Assembly (NCBI GenBank): GCA_964645005.1
Contig: CAZXYS010000008.1
Coordinates: 51,757-115,756, forward strand
Length of the DNA stretch: 64,000 nt
Origin: CAZXYS01 sp964645005
GTDB taxonomy: Bacteria; Bacteroidota; Ignavibacteria; Kapaibacteriales; UBA2268
Reading direction: 5' to 3'
Shown: in pieces, positions 46,327 through 55,302 of the stretch
Layout: each line of letters starts with the position of its first letter
Position numbering within the stretch: the first letter of the stretch is position 1
Position numbers and translations under genes: made by a program
The notes under the pieces: generated by a model
What the model was told of the DNA's origin: nothing
The model's database searches: none
The model's input: only the letters and a program-made list of their open reading frames with translations

Positions 46327-47889
46327 TTATTTTGCGAGAGAAATACTTCTCTTCTCTCTAATGACGGTCACTTTGATCTGACCGGGATATTCCATTTCGT
46401 GTTCGATTTTCTCTGCTAATTTCTGAGAAATCTCATCAGCCGAATTATCAGTGATTTTCTCAGGCTCGACTATAACGCGAATCTCGCGTCCCGCCTGGAT
46501 AGCGAATGTCTTCGCAACGCCGTCGAATTCCTGTGCAAGAGATTCAAGTTTCTCCAGTCGTTTGATATAATTTTCAAGGGACTCTCTTCTTGCGCCTGGA
46601 CGGGCGCCGCTGATACTGTCGGCTGCCTGAACCAGCACCGCTATCGGCGATTCCATCTCAATATCTTCGTGATGAGCGCCGATGGCATTAGCAACGATTT
46701 GATGTTCTTTATATTTTTTCGCAAGTTCAAAACCGATAAGAGCGTGCGGACCTTCCGTCTCGCGGTCAACGCATTTACCGACATCATGAAGAAGTGCAGC
46801 TCGTTTGGCTTGTTTCGTATCCAATCCAAGCTCCGCAGCCATTATACCGCTAAGATATGACACTTCGATTGAGTGATTCAGTAGATTCTGTCCGTAACTT
46901 GAGCGGTATTTCATCTTTCCGACCATCTTGATAAGCTCGGGATGGATCCTGTGAATACCGAGTTCCATCATGACATTTTGCCCGATGTTGACAATCTCTT
47001 CCTCGAGTTCGGACTTTGTCCTATCGACCACCTCTTCGATCCTTGCCGGGTGAATTCTTCCGTCAAGCATAAGTTTTTCAAGCGCTACTTTAGCAACTTC
47101 ACGCCTGAATGGGTCAAATCCTGAAATTACAACCGCTTCGGGTGTATCGTCAATGATAAGATCAATACCCGTAGCGGCTTCGAAAGCGCGGATATTACGT
47201 CCTTCCCTTCCGATTATGCGTCCTTTCATCTCGTCGCTGTCGAGATTCACAACCGATACGGTAGTCTCGACACTGTGGTCGGAAGCCGTCCTCTGGATAG
47301 CCTGAACTATTACGCGCTGGGCTTCCTTCGAGGCTTTCATCTTAGCTTCCTCTTTGATATTTTTAATCGTCTGGGAAGCTTCGGTTTTAGCTTCGTTGAT
47401 GAAATTCTCTATCAGCATATTCTTAGCTTCGTCCCGGTTTATTCCGGCTATCTGCTCTAATTGAGCTGTTTGCTGTTCAATCAGTTTGTCTGCTTCGGCA
47501 AGTTTTTCTTTTAGCTCGCTGTCTTTTTTCTGAAGCTGCTCGTCGTAAAATTGTAAATGCTTTTCTTTCTTCAGGATAATGTCGAGTTTATTTTCGATAC
47601 CCTCTTCGCGCGCTTTTACCTGCTTTTCGGTAACCTGTAGTTTAGCGCGTTTCGATTGAGTTTCATTTTCAAAATCCTGTTTTCGTTTGTGCCATTCTTC
47701 TTTAACTTCGAGCAATTTCTCTTTTTTCTTATTTTCGCCTTCTTTTTCGGCTTTTTCGAGTATCTTTTGAGCTTCCTGTTCGGCTTCATTTATCTTGGCT
47801 TTTGCCACCTTTTTGCTCGCCATATACCCTATAAGAAAACTGACAACAAGTCCAAGAACACTTGCGCCAATTATTATATACTCACTCAT
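46327..47889 (-). CDS. rny: Ribonuclease Y
   Basis: A 520-residue membrane-anchored endoribonuclease of standard RNase Y length. Residues 3-24 form a single membrane anchor, and 25-200 a long coiled coil. A KH domain (about 207-275: 'GRIIGREGRNIRAFEAATG', with GRxG loop) is followed by an HD domain with 'LLHDVGKCVD' and 'GAHHEDIE' (metal ligands). It initiates mRNA decay near the membrane. The order pheT, coiled-coil gene, zapA, 6S RNA, rny follows the Bacteroidota arrangement. An intrinsic terminator follows. Confidence 0.96.
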   Translation of the reverse strand: MSEYIIIGASVLGLVVSFLIGYMASKKVAKAKINEAEQEAQKILEKAEKEGENKKKEKLLEVKEEWHKRKQDFENETQSKRAKLQVTEKQVKAREEGIENKLDIILKKEKHLQFYDEQLQKKDSELKEKLAEADKLIEQQTAQLEQIAGINRDEAKNMLIENFINEAKTEASQTIKNIKEEAKMKASKEAQRVIVQAIQRTASDHSVETTVSVVNLDSDEMKGRIIGREGRNIRAFEAATGIDLIIDDTPEAVVISGFDPFRREVAKVALEKLMLDGRIHPARIEEVVDRTKSELEEEIVNIGQNVMMELGIHRIHPELIKMVGKMKYRSSYGQNLLNHSIEVSYLSGIMAAELGLDTKQAKRAALLHDVGKCVDRETEGPHALIGFELAKKYKEHQIVANAIGAHHEDIEMESPIAVLVQAADSISGARPGARRESLENYIKRLEKLESLAQEFDGVAKTFAIQAGREIRVIVEPEKITDNSADEISQKLAEKIEHEMEYPGQIKVTVIREKRSISLAK

Positions 47890-48045
47890 CTGTTTGCATC
47901 TCCATTAAATTGCAAATATCTGTTGAAAAATGTGACTAATTAAAATTTTTTGTAAAATTTTCGATTCTTTTACATTTGAAAAAGATGTATCGTGTTTATT
48001 CCAAAAAAATTCATTAGACAATTCTTATGTTCGCAAGCGCATGCA

Positions 48046-48113
48046 GCAAAGCGCTTTAGCGCTTTGCGAAGGATGCAAAAACCTTAGTATCAGCAGCAAG
48101 CTAAAGCTTGCTG
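48046..48113. repeat. Paired palindromes with CTTTAG/CTAAAG cores
   Basis: Hairpin A is GCAAAGCGCT-TT-AGCGCTTTGC (48046-48067). Hairpin B, 26 nt on, is CAGCAAGCT-AA-AGCTTGCTG (48094-48113). The same pair in the same order, with stem changes, is at 51069-51135. The element lies in the leader of rny, downstream of the 6S RNA. Confidence 0.7.
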
Positions 48114-48183
48114 TTACAGATAAATACAAGCAATAGTAATTATCCAATAAAAAATTTTGGTCTAAAACATATATTCAAAAAAA

Positions 48184-48398
48184 AACCGCATGTTGCTATC
48201 GGCAATATTTGACACTAGAGTTAAAGAACTCTATCTGACACAGTGGGAAACATCCTGATTAAATCCGGCTTCCGCTGAACCTATGGGTTTCCATCTGTCG
48301 ATGGATGCGGCCTGCCGTCAATAATCAGAGCCTGTAACCCATATTATATAATAAATAGTTCTTTTTATCTGTGTAGGCAACGATAGCAAATGCGGCTT
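48184..48398 (-). ncRNA. ssrS: 6S-like RNA (SsrS)
   Basis: On the minus strand, about 213 nt form a long interrupted hairpin. The ends CCGCATTTGCTATCG and CGATAGCAACATGCGG pair; an inner stem ACACAG/CTGTGT closes an asymmetric bubble; the apical arm has CTGATTA/TAATCAG. A small hairpin AGAGTT-CTTT-AACTCT sits in the 3' strand. The 3' end runs into a T tract, so the closing stem doubles as terminator. Location between zapA and rny, where 6S RNA is found in relatives and in E. coli beside zapA, plus the shape, is the basis. 6S RNA sequesters sigma-70 RNA polymerase by mimicking an open promoter. Exact ends are estimates. Confidence 0.72.
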
Positions 48399-48541
48399 TT
48401 TAAAATTTATTTCAAAGAACGATCTTTCTTTCAATATCCATATTTACAAAGAGATCTATTAGTCTGTTTTGTTTTATCATTTTTAATAATATAATCTGCG
48501 AAATCTATTTGACTACTTAAAAACATTGAAAGAAATTTTAT

Positions 48542-48844
48542 TTAGTAATTAATATTTGACTTTAAAAAATCCGTCATTTTTTTTAGCTCACTTACAATTT
48601 CCTTTTTCGAGTCACCATTTTGCTTATGGAAATCATAATATTTCTCTGCTATATTTAAAGCCGCAAGAACATTTATGGTTGTCGCCGGTTCTTCTTTATT
48701 GATTTTCTTGAGTTCTCTAATCTGACGATTAACTTCATCTGCCGCATTTCTGATGGAAGTTTCATCGTCGCCTAATAACGAATATTCTCTGCCGGAAATA
48801 TTTATTTTTATCGTTTTCTTATCTTTTAATTCGTTGTTTTCCAT
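48542..48844 (-). CDS. zapA: Cell division protein ZapA
   Basis: A 100-residue protein of normal ZapA length. 'IKINISGREYSLLGDDETSI' is the N-terminal globular part, followed by the helix 'AADEVNRQIRELKKINKEEP' and 'ALNIAEKYYDFHKQN', the dimer/tetramer coiled coil. ZapA bundles FtsZ filaments at the division site. It is upstream of the 6S-like RNA and rny, and downstream of a large coiled-coil gene in the same direction. Confidence 0.9.
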   Translation of the reverse strand: MENNELKDKKTIKINISGREYSLLGDDETSIRNAADEVNRQIRELKKINKEEPATTINVLAALNIAEKYYDFHKQNGDSKKEIVSELKKMTDFLKSNINY

Positions 48845-48980
48845 GCAGAATCAACCCGTCAAATCTTATTTGTGATTTTCAATTCAAAGTAATTTTAAAT
48901 ACTTACAACTGATATTCCTAAATTTACGTTATAATATTCGTTCATGCAAAAAAAATTTAGATATTTTAATAATTAAGTCT

Positions 48981-50786
48981 TTATTCATTTTCTGAAAATG
49001 ATTTTTCCAGAATTTTTATATAATAATCAATTTTATTTGCCAATGCTGTCTTTCTTTTTTCGAAGTCCTGTTTTTCGTTCAAAAAGTCGGCTAACTCGAG
49101 TTCCAACTTTTTGATCTGCTCGCGCTTGAAGTTTAACGAATCTTCAAGTTCCTTATTATAGTTCTTTAATTTATTGACGTTCAATTCTTTATCATTGTTT
49201 TCCCTGATCATACTTTCTAATTTCTGTTCCAGATGCTTCATTTTCTCAATCCCGCCCGGAACCTGCTGATTCTTATGCTCTTGCAGCTGCGATCTCAGTT
49301 CTTCATTTTCTTCTTTCAATTTGCTATAATCTGCTGCAATTTGGGAATTTCGTTCAGTTCCCTGTCGAATCTCTTCAATTTTTTCATTTAACTCTTTAAT
49401 TTCCCTATCTTTTGCATCATTTTTCGCACTGAGGTCTTCCAGCTTATTGTTCTTTAAGAGCAGGTCATTATGCTTTGCCTGTAGTTCATGCTCGAGATCT
49501 TCGACTTTCTTTCGGTAAGAGTGCAGTTCCTGATTCCGGCTTTCCTGTCTGCCGGAACTTTCCTTCAACTCATTATTTTCCTGTATAAGTTTCGAAATGC
49601 GCTCATTTGCTTCCTTGAATGCCTTGTCCTTATGCAGTATAGTGCGGTTATTTTCCTGTAGGCGCCCGGCGAGATCCTTGATCTTCTCTTCCTGCGCCTG
49701 GAACTTTTTCTCGTACATACTCAAATTCGAACTCAGACTCTCATATTTTTTGCCCGATTCTTCCAGTTCCTGCTTCAATTCCCGGATATAATTCTTAAGA
49801 GAGTGATTCTTCTCAGTGAGCTGGTCGTTCTGCTCATTCAGTTTATTTACTTTTTCCTCTTTTTCTTTAAGATCCTTTTCGAACTCTTCCGAAAGTTGCT
49901 TGCTGTTTTCATATTCTTCAATGGTTTGCCTGCCTTGCTCAAGTTCTTTTTCGAACGAAGATATTTTATTCTCTTTCTCGGTGATCAGATTATCTTTTTC
50001 TTCTATAATCGAATTAAGCTTTTGTATCTCTTCATTTTCCTGCGCTTCACCTTCTTTCTCAGCAGATTTCAATTCATCGATTTGCTGCTTCAGCGCCTGA
50101 TTATCTTCTTTCAGCGATGCAATTTGCTTATTAAGTTCCGATTTTTCCAGCTTCAGATCGAGAATTTCCTGCGAGTAATCATCCAGGGTGTTCTCGCGGG
50201 CTTCCCAGCGGCTCTTGACGTCGGCGAGTTCCTGCTCGTAGTTTGCTATTTTATCCTCATAAGCCTGTTTCTCATCATAGCTCATGCCGGAACTTCTCTG
50301 AGCCTGACTTTTAGCTTCCTCTAACTGATTGCTAAGATTCTCATTTTCCTTCTTTAATCTGCCGATTTCCTCGCGCAGGTTCTTAGCTTCGATACCTTTA
50401 CTTTCCTGCGAGGACAGGCTGTTCTTCAGTTCCGAGATCTTATCATTCAACTCGTGGATCTTCATATTCTTGCTCGAAAGTTCCTTGCGGGCGTATTCAA
50501 GGTCCTTGCTCAGGCGATTTGCTTCGCCAGCCTGTTTCTCATACTTTTCATTTTCCTGCTTCAGGCGCGCATTTTCTTCTTCGAGCTTCTCTATCTTCGA
50601 GTTTTGCTCTTCAACTTCGTCTTGGGTCCTTGCCAGTTCGTTCTTATCGGATTCGTAGAGCTGCTGCAGATTCTTATGGCTGTCCGCAACTTTGTAAAGC
50701 TCTTCCCAGAGCTTCTTCAGCGCAGCGTTGATCTCCTCTTCGCCAAGATCCACAATATTATCGAAAGTATTCAGATTTTCGCCCAT
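48981..50786 (-). CDS. 601-residue coiled-coil protein in the pheT-zapA interval
   Basis: A cytoplasmic protein with no signal or membrane span. From about residue 30 to 590 it is almost continuous heptad-type coiled coil rich in Glu, Lys, Leu, Asn and Gln ('EEQNSKIEKLEEENARLKQE'). The only globular-looking part is the N-terminal 'NTFDNIVDLGEEEINAALKK'. Bacteroidota usually have a small coiled-coil gene between pheT and zapA; this one is many times longer. A division or nucleoid scaffold role, perhaps tied to ZapA, is inference from position. A -7-like TATATTTG sits upstream (50817-50824). Confidence 0.7.
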   Translation of the reverse strand: MGENLNTFDNIVDLGEEEINAALKKLWEELYKVADSHKNLQQLYESDKNELARTQDEVEEQNSKIEKLEEENARLKQENEKYEKQAGEANRLSKDLEYARKELSSKNMKIHELNDKISELKNSLSSQESKGIEAKNLREEIGRLKKENENLSNQLEEAKSQAQRSSGMSYDEKQAYEDKIANYEQELADVKSRWEARENTLDDYSQEILDLKLEKSELNKQIASLKEDNQALKQQIDELKSAEKEGEAQENEEIQKLNSIIEEKDNLITEKENKISSFEKELEQGRQTIEEYENSKQLSEEFEKDLKEKEEKVNKLNEQNDQLTEKNHSLKNYIRELKQELEESGKKYESLSSNLSMYEKKFQAQEEKIKDLAGRLQENNRTILHKDKAFKEANERISKLIQENNELKESSGRQESRNQELHSYRKKVEDLEHELQAKHNDLLLKNNKLEDLSAKNDAKDREIKELNEKIEEIRQGTERNSQIAADYSKLKEENEELRSQLQEHKNQQVPGGIEKMKHLEQKLESMIRENNDKELNVNKLKNYNKELEDSLNFKREQIKKLELELADFLNEKQDFEKRKTALANKIDYYIKILEKSFSENE

Positions 50787-50980
50787 AACTACTTTTATTT
50801 ATTAAAAATTCAATATCAAATATAAATTATCCATGTCTTTTTGAAAAGGCTTATGGAAATTTGTCGAAAAAATAAAAACTAAATAAAAATTTTTTGAAAA
50901 AGTTGCAAATTTTTTATTTATAATTTTTAATAAATATGCATTTGCAATCAATTATCCAATAAAAACCTGTTCCGGGGAAT

Positions 50981-51010
50981 CATTGCGAGGAGCGCAGCAA
51001 CGAAGCAATC
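50981..51010 (+). repeat. Dispersed repeat, CATTGCGAGGAGCGCAG type
   Basis: Differs by a few bases from the copy at 7592-7621. With the inverted copy at 51373-51427 it brackets the tandem array and assembly gap. Confidence 0.75.
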
Positions 51011-51068
51011 CCAAATTCAACTCAAATATTTCATTATTAAAGTTGATTTTACTCAGAAGTAACTTCAA

Positions 51069-51345
51069 CAAAGTGCTTTAGCACTTTGCAATAGGTTTTA
51101 TTAACTTCGAACTAGCAGCAAGCTAAAGATTGCTGTTGCAATTGTATACAAACTAGCAGCAAGCTAAAGATTGCTGTTGCAATTGTATACAAACTAGCAG
51201 CAAGCNNNNNNNNNNNNNNNNNNNNNNNNNNNNNNNNNNNNNNNNNNNNNNNNNNNNNNNNNNNNNNNNNNNNNNNNNNNNNNNNNNNNNNNNNNNNNNN
51301 NNNNNTAAAGATTGCTGTTGCAATTGTATACAAATTAAATGAAAA
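51069..51345. repeat. CTTTAG hairpin followed by a 41-bp tandem array broken by the gap
   Basis: Hairpin CAAAGTGCT-TT-AGCACTTTG (51069-51088) precedes at least three copies of a 41-bp unit starting at 51112, 51153 and 51194. Each has CTAGCAGCAAGCTAAAG then ATTGCTGTTGCAATTGTATA. The third copy runs into 100 N, and a partial copy emerges at 51306. The unit contains hairpin B of the element at 48094-48113 (CAGCAAGCT-AA-AGATTGCTG), so the array appears to be a local amplification of it. Any open frame through the N run is an artefact. Confidence 0.85.
51206..51305. other. Assembly gap, exactly 100 N
   Basis: The run of exactly 100 N is the conventional placeholder for a scaffold gap of unknown size. 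It lies inside the 41-bp tandem array, so the real array is probably longer and was not resolved by the assembler. Confidence 0.97.
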
Positions 51346-51372
51346 TATTTAATGAATAATCCAAGTTTAAAA

Positions 51373-51427
51373 GATTGCTTCGCCCTGCTAAAGCAGGATT
51401 TCGAAGACTCAACTTCGCTCGCAATGA
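51373..51427 (-). repeat. Inverted, enlarged copy of the CATTGCG repeat
   Basis: Read on the minus strand it starts TCATTGCGAGCGAAG and ends GAAGCAATC, with CCTGCTTTAGCAGG embedded. It mirrors the 50981-51010 copy across the tandem array. Confidence 0.7.
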
Positions 51428-51468
51428 CATTGTAATGCATTTTATATTGACGTCAATAACTATCAGTA

Positions 51469-53892
51469 TTAAAAATCTCTCAACTCTGCATTGAATTCTT
51501 TTTTGACAGCTGAGACTATCTTATTTATAGAGTCATCGACCTCTTCATCGACAAGAGTCCTGTCCGGCGAGGCGAAATACAGCGTGAATGCTATACTCTT
51601 CTTACCTTCGGCAATATTTTTCCCTTTGTAAACATCGAAAATATCCACAGACCTGAGAAATACCCCGCCGTTCGCATAAATAGCGCTATAAATAGGACCT
51701 GCCTGCACCGATTCATCGAGGACAAACGCCAGATCGCGCGTAACGCCCGGAAACGGCGGCACCGGTTTGTATTTGAGTTCCTTCCCGGGAATTTTGAAGA
51801 GCGCGTCGAGGTCGATCAGCAAGGCATTCACCGGAATTTCAATATCAAATTTCTTCAGTATCTCGCCGGAAATTGTTCCCAACATGCCAATTTCCCTATC
51901 CTTATAAATAAGCGTCAGTGAATTGGCAGAGAACCAGACGCCGTGATCTTTCGCAGTCTTGATTTCGATTTCATCATCCAGATGGAAATACTGCAGCATC
52001 GACTGAAGTGTCCCTTTGATGTCGTAGAAATCCGATTCGCGGTTGTCGCTGTCCCAGTGCAGCGGTGCCGACTTCCCTGTGATAACTGCCATCAATTCTT
52101 CCTTTTCCTTAAAACCGGGAATGAATGTATCTTCAGACTTATCTACCAGATGGAAAGTCTTACCAATTTCGAACATCCTCAGATCGGTATTGCTGACGCG
52201 CAGATTCCGCTCAACTGTCTTCAGCAGCGAAGGCATAAGCGACGGACGCATAATCGAAAGCTCTTCCCCCAGCGGATTGGATATAGTAACCAATTTATCC
52301 TCTGCCAGCTTTGCCGAAGCAGGGTCGATCATATTCTGAGTAATAATCTCTTTAAAACCGGCGGGAACAAGGAAAGTCCTCAACTCATGCCGTTTTCTGG
52401 GTATAGAGAGGTGCTCAGGCACATTCGTGGCGCTGAGATCCATCTTCAGCGAGAAGTCCGGCTCGATCTCATCATAATTGTACATGCGGGCAATTTCCTC
52501 GACCAGATCGATTTCCTGCTCGATATCCACCCTGTACGACGGCGCTTCCACCGTGATCGATTCACTATCCTCATTTTTTATCCCGAAATTCAATCTCGCC
52601 AATATATCTTTAATTTGCTCATTCGAAATATCGGCGCCGCAGATATCCCGTGCCCGCTGGTAACGCAGCGTTACGACAACTCTGCTTTGCTTATTCGGAT
52701 ATTCGTCGAGAATTCCCTTATCGACAGTGCCGCCCGCCAGTTCTGAGATCAGCTTAGCCGCTCTGTCATTCGCCCATGCTACATTGTCGAAATCGACGCC
52801 GCGCTCGAAGCGGTAGGAAGCATCGCTCGGGATCGCCAGCTTCTTCGACGTCCGCCGCACTGACGATGGATTGAAGTATGCCGATTCAATCAGTACATTT
52901 TTACTCTCGGTTGTAATCTCGCTATTCTCGCCGCCCATAACCCCGCCGATAGCAACGGATTTATTCGCATCGCAGATCATAAGCATCTGCTCGTCGAGTT
53001 CCCGTTCCTTACTGTCCAGCGTGGTGAATTTCTCACCCTTTTCAGCAGATTTCACGACGATCATATTACCTTCCAGCTTGTCAAGATCAAAGGCGTGCAG
53101 CGGCTGTCCGCATTCCATCAGCACATAGTTCGTAATATCGACTATAACATTTATCGGGCGCAGTCCCACAGCCGTAAGCCGGGCTTTCATCCATGCCGGC
53201 GATTCGCCGACGTTGATCCCGCGAACAATCCTGCCCGTGTATCGCGGGCATTTTTCGCTGTCAATAATTTCAATCTCAAAATTATCGGCAATATTTTTGC
53301 CTGTTTCATCAGGCTTTTCGTCAGGAATTTTTATGCCGGTATTATTATAAGCCGCTATCTCTCTTGCAACGCCGAGATGGCTGAGGCAGTCCGCCCGGTT
53401 CGGCGTCAGATCTATCTCGAAGACGACATCGTCCAGATTCATATATTCCGCCATAGGCTGCCCCGGCTCTGCATCATCCGGCAGCACCATTATACCGGAA
53501 TGGTCATCGCCGAGTTCGAGTTCAGCTTCGCTGCAGATCATACCGTCAGACTTCACGCCGCGTATCTTCCTTTTCTCTATCTCGAAACCGCCCTGCGGCA
53601 CTACAGCGCCGGGCACACCGACAACAACTTTCTGCCCTACGGCTGCATTCGGCGCGCCGCAGATCATTTCCTTTTCCTCTTTACCCAGCGAGACGGTGCA
53701 GAGCGTCAATTTATCGGCATTGGGATGTTTTTCGCATTTCGTGACTTCCGCCGTATAGAAATTCTCATATTTTTTGCGGTAATCGATCATGCCCTCGACC
53801 TCGATACCAAGCATCGTCAGTATCTTTTCCAGTTCTTCGGGGCTCTGCTCGAAATCGACCAATTCCTTCAGCCAGTTATAAGAAACATTCAT
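51469..53892 (-). CDS. pheT: Phenylalanine--tRNA ligase beta subunit
   Basis: An 807-residue subunit of full length. Domains in order: OB-fold tRNA-binding ('YTAEVTKCEKHPNADKLTLC', about 46-65), B3/B4 editing region ('ITNYVLMECGQPLHAFD', about 255), B5 ('NEQIKDILARLNFGI'), the catalytic-like core ('PASAKLAEDKLVTISNPLGE'), and FDX-ACB at the C terminus ('VPPFPGVTRDLAFVLD', 'GKKSIAFTLYF'). It pairs with PheS to charge tRNA-Phe and edits mischarged Tyr. pheS is not in the window. It precedes the coiled-coil gene and zapA on the minus strand, though a 680-bp repeat zone separates them. Confidence 0.97.
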   Translation of the reverse strand: MNVSYNWLKELVDFEQSPEELEKILTMLGIEVEGMIDYRKKYENFYTAEVTKCEKHPNADKLTLCTVSLGKEEKEMICGAPNAAVGQKVVVGVPGAVVPQGGFEIEKRKIRGVKSDGMICSEAELELGDDHSGIMVLPDDAEPGQPMAEYMNLDDVVFEIDLTPNRADCLSHLGVAREIAAYNNTGIKIPDEKPDETGKNIADNFEIEIIDSEKCPRYTGRIVRGINVGESPAWMKARLTAVGLRPINVIVDITNYVLMECGQPLHAFDLDKLEGNMIVVKSAEKGEKFTTLDSKERELDEQMLMICDANKSVAIGGVMGGENSEITTESKNVLIESAYFNPSSVRRTSKKLAIPSDASYRFERGVDFDNVAWANDRAAKLISELAGGTVDKGILDEYPNKQSRVVVTLRYQRARDICGADISNEQIKDILARLNFGIKNEDSESITVEAPSYRVDIEQEIDLVEEIARMYNYDEIEPDFSLKMDLSATNVPEHLSIPRKRHELRTFLVPAGFKEIITQNMIDPASAKLAEDKLVTISNPLGEELSIMRPSLMPSLLKTVERNLRVSNTDLRMFEIGKTFHLVDKSEDTFIPGFKEKEELMAVITGKSAPLHWDSDNRESDFYDIKGTLQSMLQYFHLDDEIEIKTAKDHGVWFSANSLTLIYKDREIGMLGTISGEILKKFDIEIPVNALLIDLDALFKIPGKELKYKPVPPFPGVTRDLAFVLDESVQAGPIYSAIYANGGVFLRSVDIFDVYKGKNIAEGKKSIAFTLYFASPDRTLVDEEVDDSINKIVSAVKKEFNAELRDF

Positions 53893-53997
53893 AACTAAGT
53901 ATAATTATTTCAAAATTCGTTATTTAAGAATATACAAAATAAAGAAATTTTGATGAAAATGGTGAAAACAAATTATTTTAACCACCGCTTCTTTTCT

Positions 53998-54049
53998 GCA
54001 AGTACAACTTTGCCGGAAAAAGACATTACTAAATCGGAATTTAGTAATG
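53998..54049 (-). repeat. 53-nt two-hairpin element, copy 2
   Basis: On the minus strand: hairpin 1 CATTACTAAAT-TCCG-ATTTAGTAATG, linker TCTTTTTCCG, hairpin 2 GCAAAGT-TGT-ACTTGC. One nucleotide is missing from one arm of hairpin 2, giving 52 nt. A partial piece ('CGGAATTTAGAAATGAGG') follows at 54065. Confidence 0.8.
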
Positions 54050-54089
54050 AGAAGCGTGGGTATTCGGAATTTAGAAATGAGGAATTAAT

Positions 54090-54136
54090 GACGCTTGAGC
54101 GTCAGGTATGGTATTCCAACACTTGAGCGTTGGAAT
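54090..54136. repeat. Paired hairpins with CTTGAG cores
   Basis: GACGCT-TG-AGCGTC (54090-54103) is followed 9 nt later by ATTCCAAC-ACTTGAGC-GTTGGAAT (54113-54136). Both carry CTTGAG in the centre with different stems, repeating the two-hairpin theme of this genome. Confidence 0.65.
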
Positions 54137-54157
54137 GAGAGAAAAAGTAAAATATGA

Positions 54158-55288
54158 TTACTCCCCGATCACCATTTTCCCCGTCTTAGTGTCATTCCCT
54201 ATTTGCACGGTATAATAGTACAATCCCGAACTCAGCCCTGATAAATCGATTTGTTTGTCATAATCGCCGCCGGAATAGAATCTTTTAACGAGAACGTTAA
54301 CTTCCCTGCCAAGCTGATCGTAAACTATTATCTTTACATTGGCTCCTTTTTGCGGTACGGTAAATGTCAATCTTGTGACGTCCTCTATTGGATTGGGATA
54401 GTTGTACACCTCGGTTTCTTCTTTAACTATGCGCTCTTTGACGGGAACTAAGTCGGGACAGTAGAGTTTTTTGAACATGCATATATCGTCTATAGATAAA
54501 GATTGTTTGCTTTCATTAAGACGCGTATAATCAGCATCCATAATACCTTCATAAGTATTATCGGGTGGTGGACAACAGTCTTGATGAGCAAGACCATATT
54601 GATGCCCCATTTCATGAGTAATTACATCAGTTATGTTAATTAATTTGTAATCAGGATTTAGAAATTCAGTATAGTTTTCGTCATTATCATAGTATTCTTG
54701 ATTTATAAATGATATTTGGCGATAACCATTGATTTCACCAGCAAATTCCTTTGAACCATTTATGTAAATGTAGGGTTGATAGCTGCTACATTTTAATTCG
54801 CAATTACCTAACCACCAGCTAAATTTAGCCTCTGCAATTCTATACTTTATATTTCCACTAAAATCTCTCGGATTATTAGAAAATCTTACTTTCACAGTAC
54901 ATTGGCATTCTTCGTCTTCCCATCCACAGATACAATTCCAATTATATTCTGAATAATCAAGATCAGTTTCAATATAATCGACATTATAAGTTTCTATTTC
55001 ACCAGTTAATAATGGAGTTCTAATAGTTGAAGGATATATTCCTGATTCTTCATAAGATAAGCAAATTGGATGATCCATCAATTTCATAGGTTTGATATCA
55101 TCTACACCACCATGATTCATTGGATCTTCTACACAAAGTTCAAATTGCTCTATAAAATCAGGATGTGTATCACAAAATTTATAGCAATATTTCTTTTTGG
55201 GACAATTAGTAATTTCCCCGCAGGGATCACAATATATTGAATTTAGTCCCAGAGAAAATAAAACTAATATACTCAATGTTATTTTCAT
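54158..55288 (-). CDS. Secreted matrixin-like metalloprotease with T9SS sorting domain
   Basis: A 376-residue product from ATG 55288 (GAGGT ribosome site); a TTG four codons upstream is the other option. A signal peptide (to about 20) is followed by a Cys-rich region (14 or more Cys up to residue 170). The metzincin zinc motif 'HEMGHQYGLAH' (225-235) then appears, with 'GIMDADYTRL' as a met-turn-like segment. 'YNYPNPIEDVTRLTFTVP' to 'TKTGKMVIGE' is the T9SS tail. It is likely an extracellular zinc protease. The upstream gene ends 14 nt away, so they share a transcript. Confidence 0.85.
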   Translation of the reverse strand: MKITLSILVLFSLGLNSIYCDPCGEITNCPKKKYCYKFCDTHPDFIEQFELCVEDPMNHGGVDDIKPMKLMDHPICLSYEESGIYPSTIRTPLLTGEIETYNVDYIETDLDYSEYNWNCICGWEDEECQCTVKVRFSNNPRDFSGNIKYRIAEAKFSWWLGNCELKCSSYQPYIYINGSKEFAGEINGYRQISFINQEYYDNDENYTEFLNPDYKLINITDVITHEMGHQYGLAHQDCCPPPDNTYEGIMDADYTRLNESKQSLSIDDICMFKKLYCPDLVPVKERIVKEETEVYNYPNPIEDVTRLTFTVPQKGANVKIIVYDQLGREVNVLVKRFYSGGDYDKQIDLSGLSSGLYYYTVQIGNDTKTGKMVIGE

Positions 55289-55302
55289 TTTTAACCTCAA
55301 AT

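Noticed and set aside
51112..51345. CRISPR array or protein-coding repeat
   Set aside because: The 41-bp units are identical without spacers, and long frames through them exist only because N is read as X.
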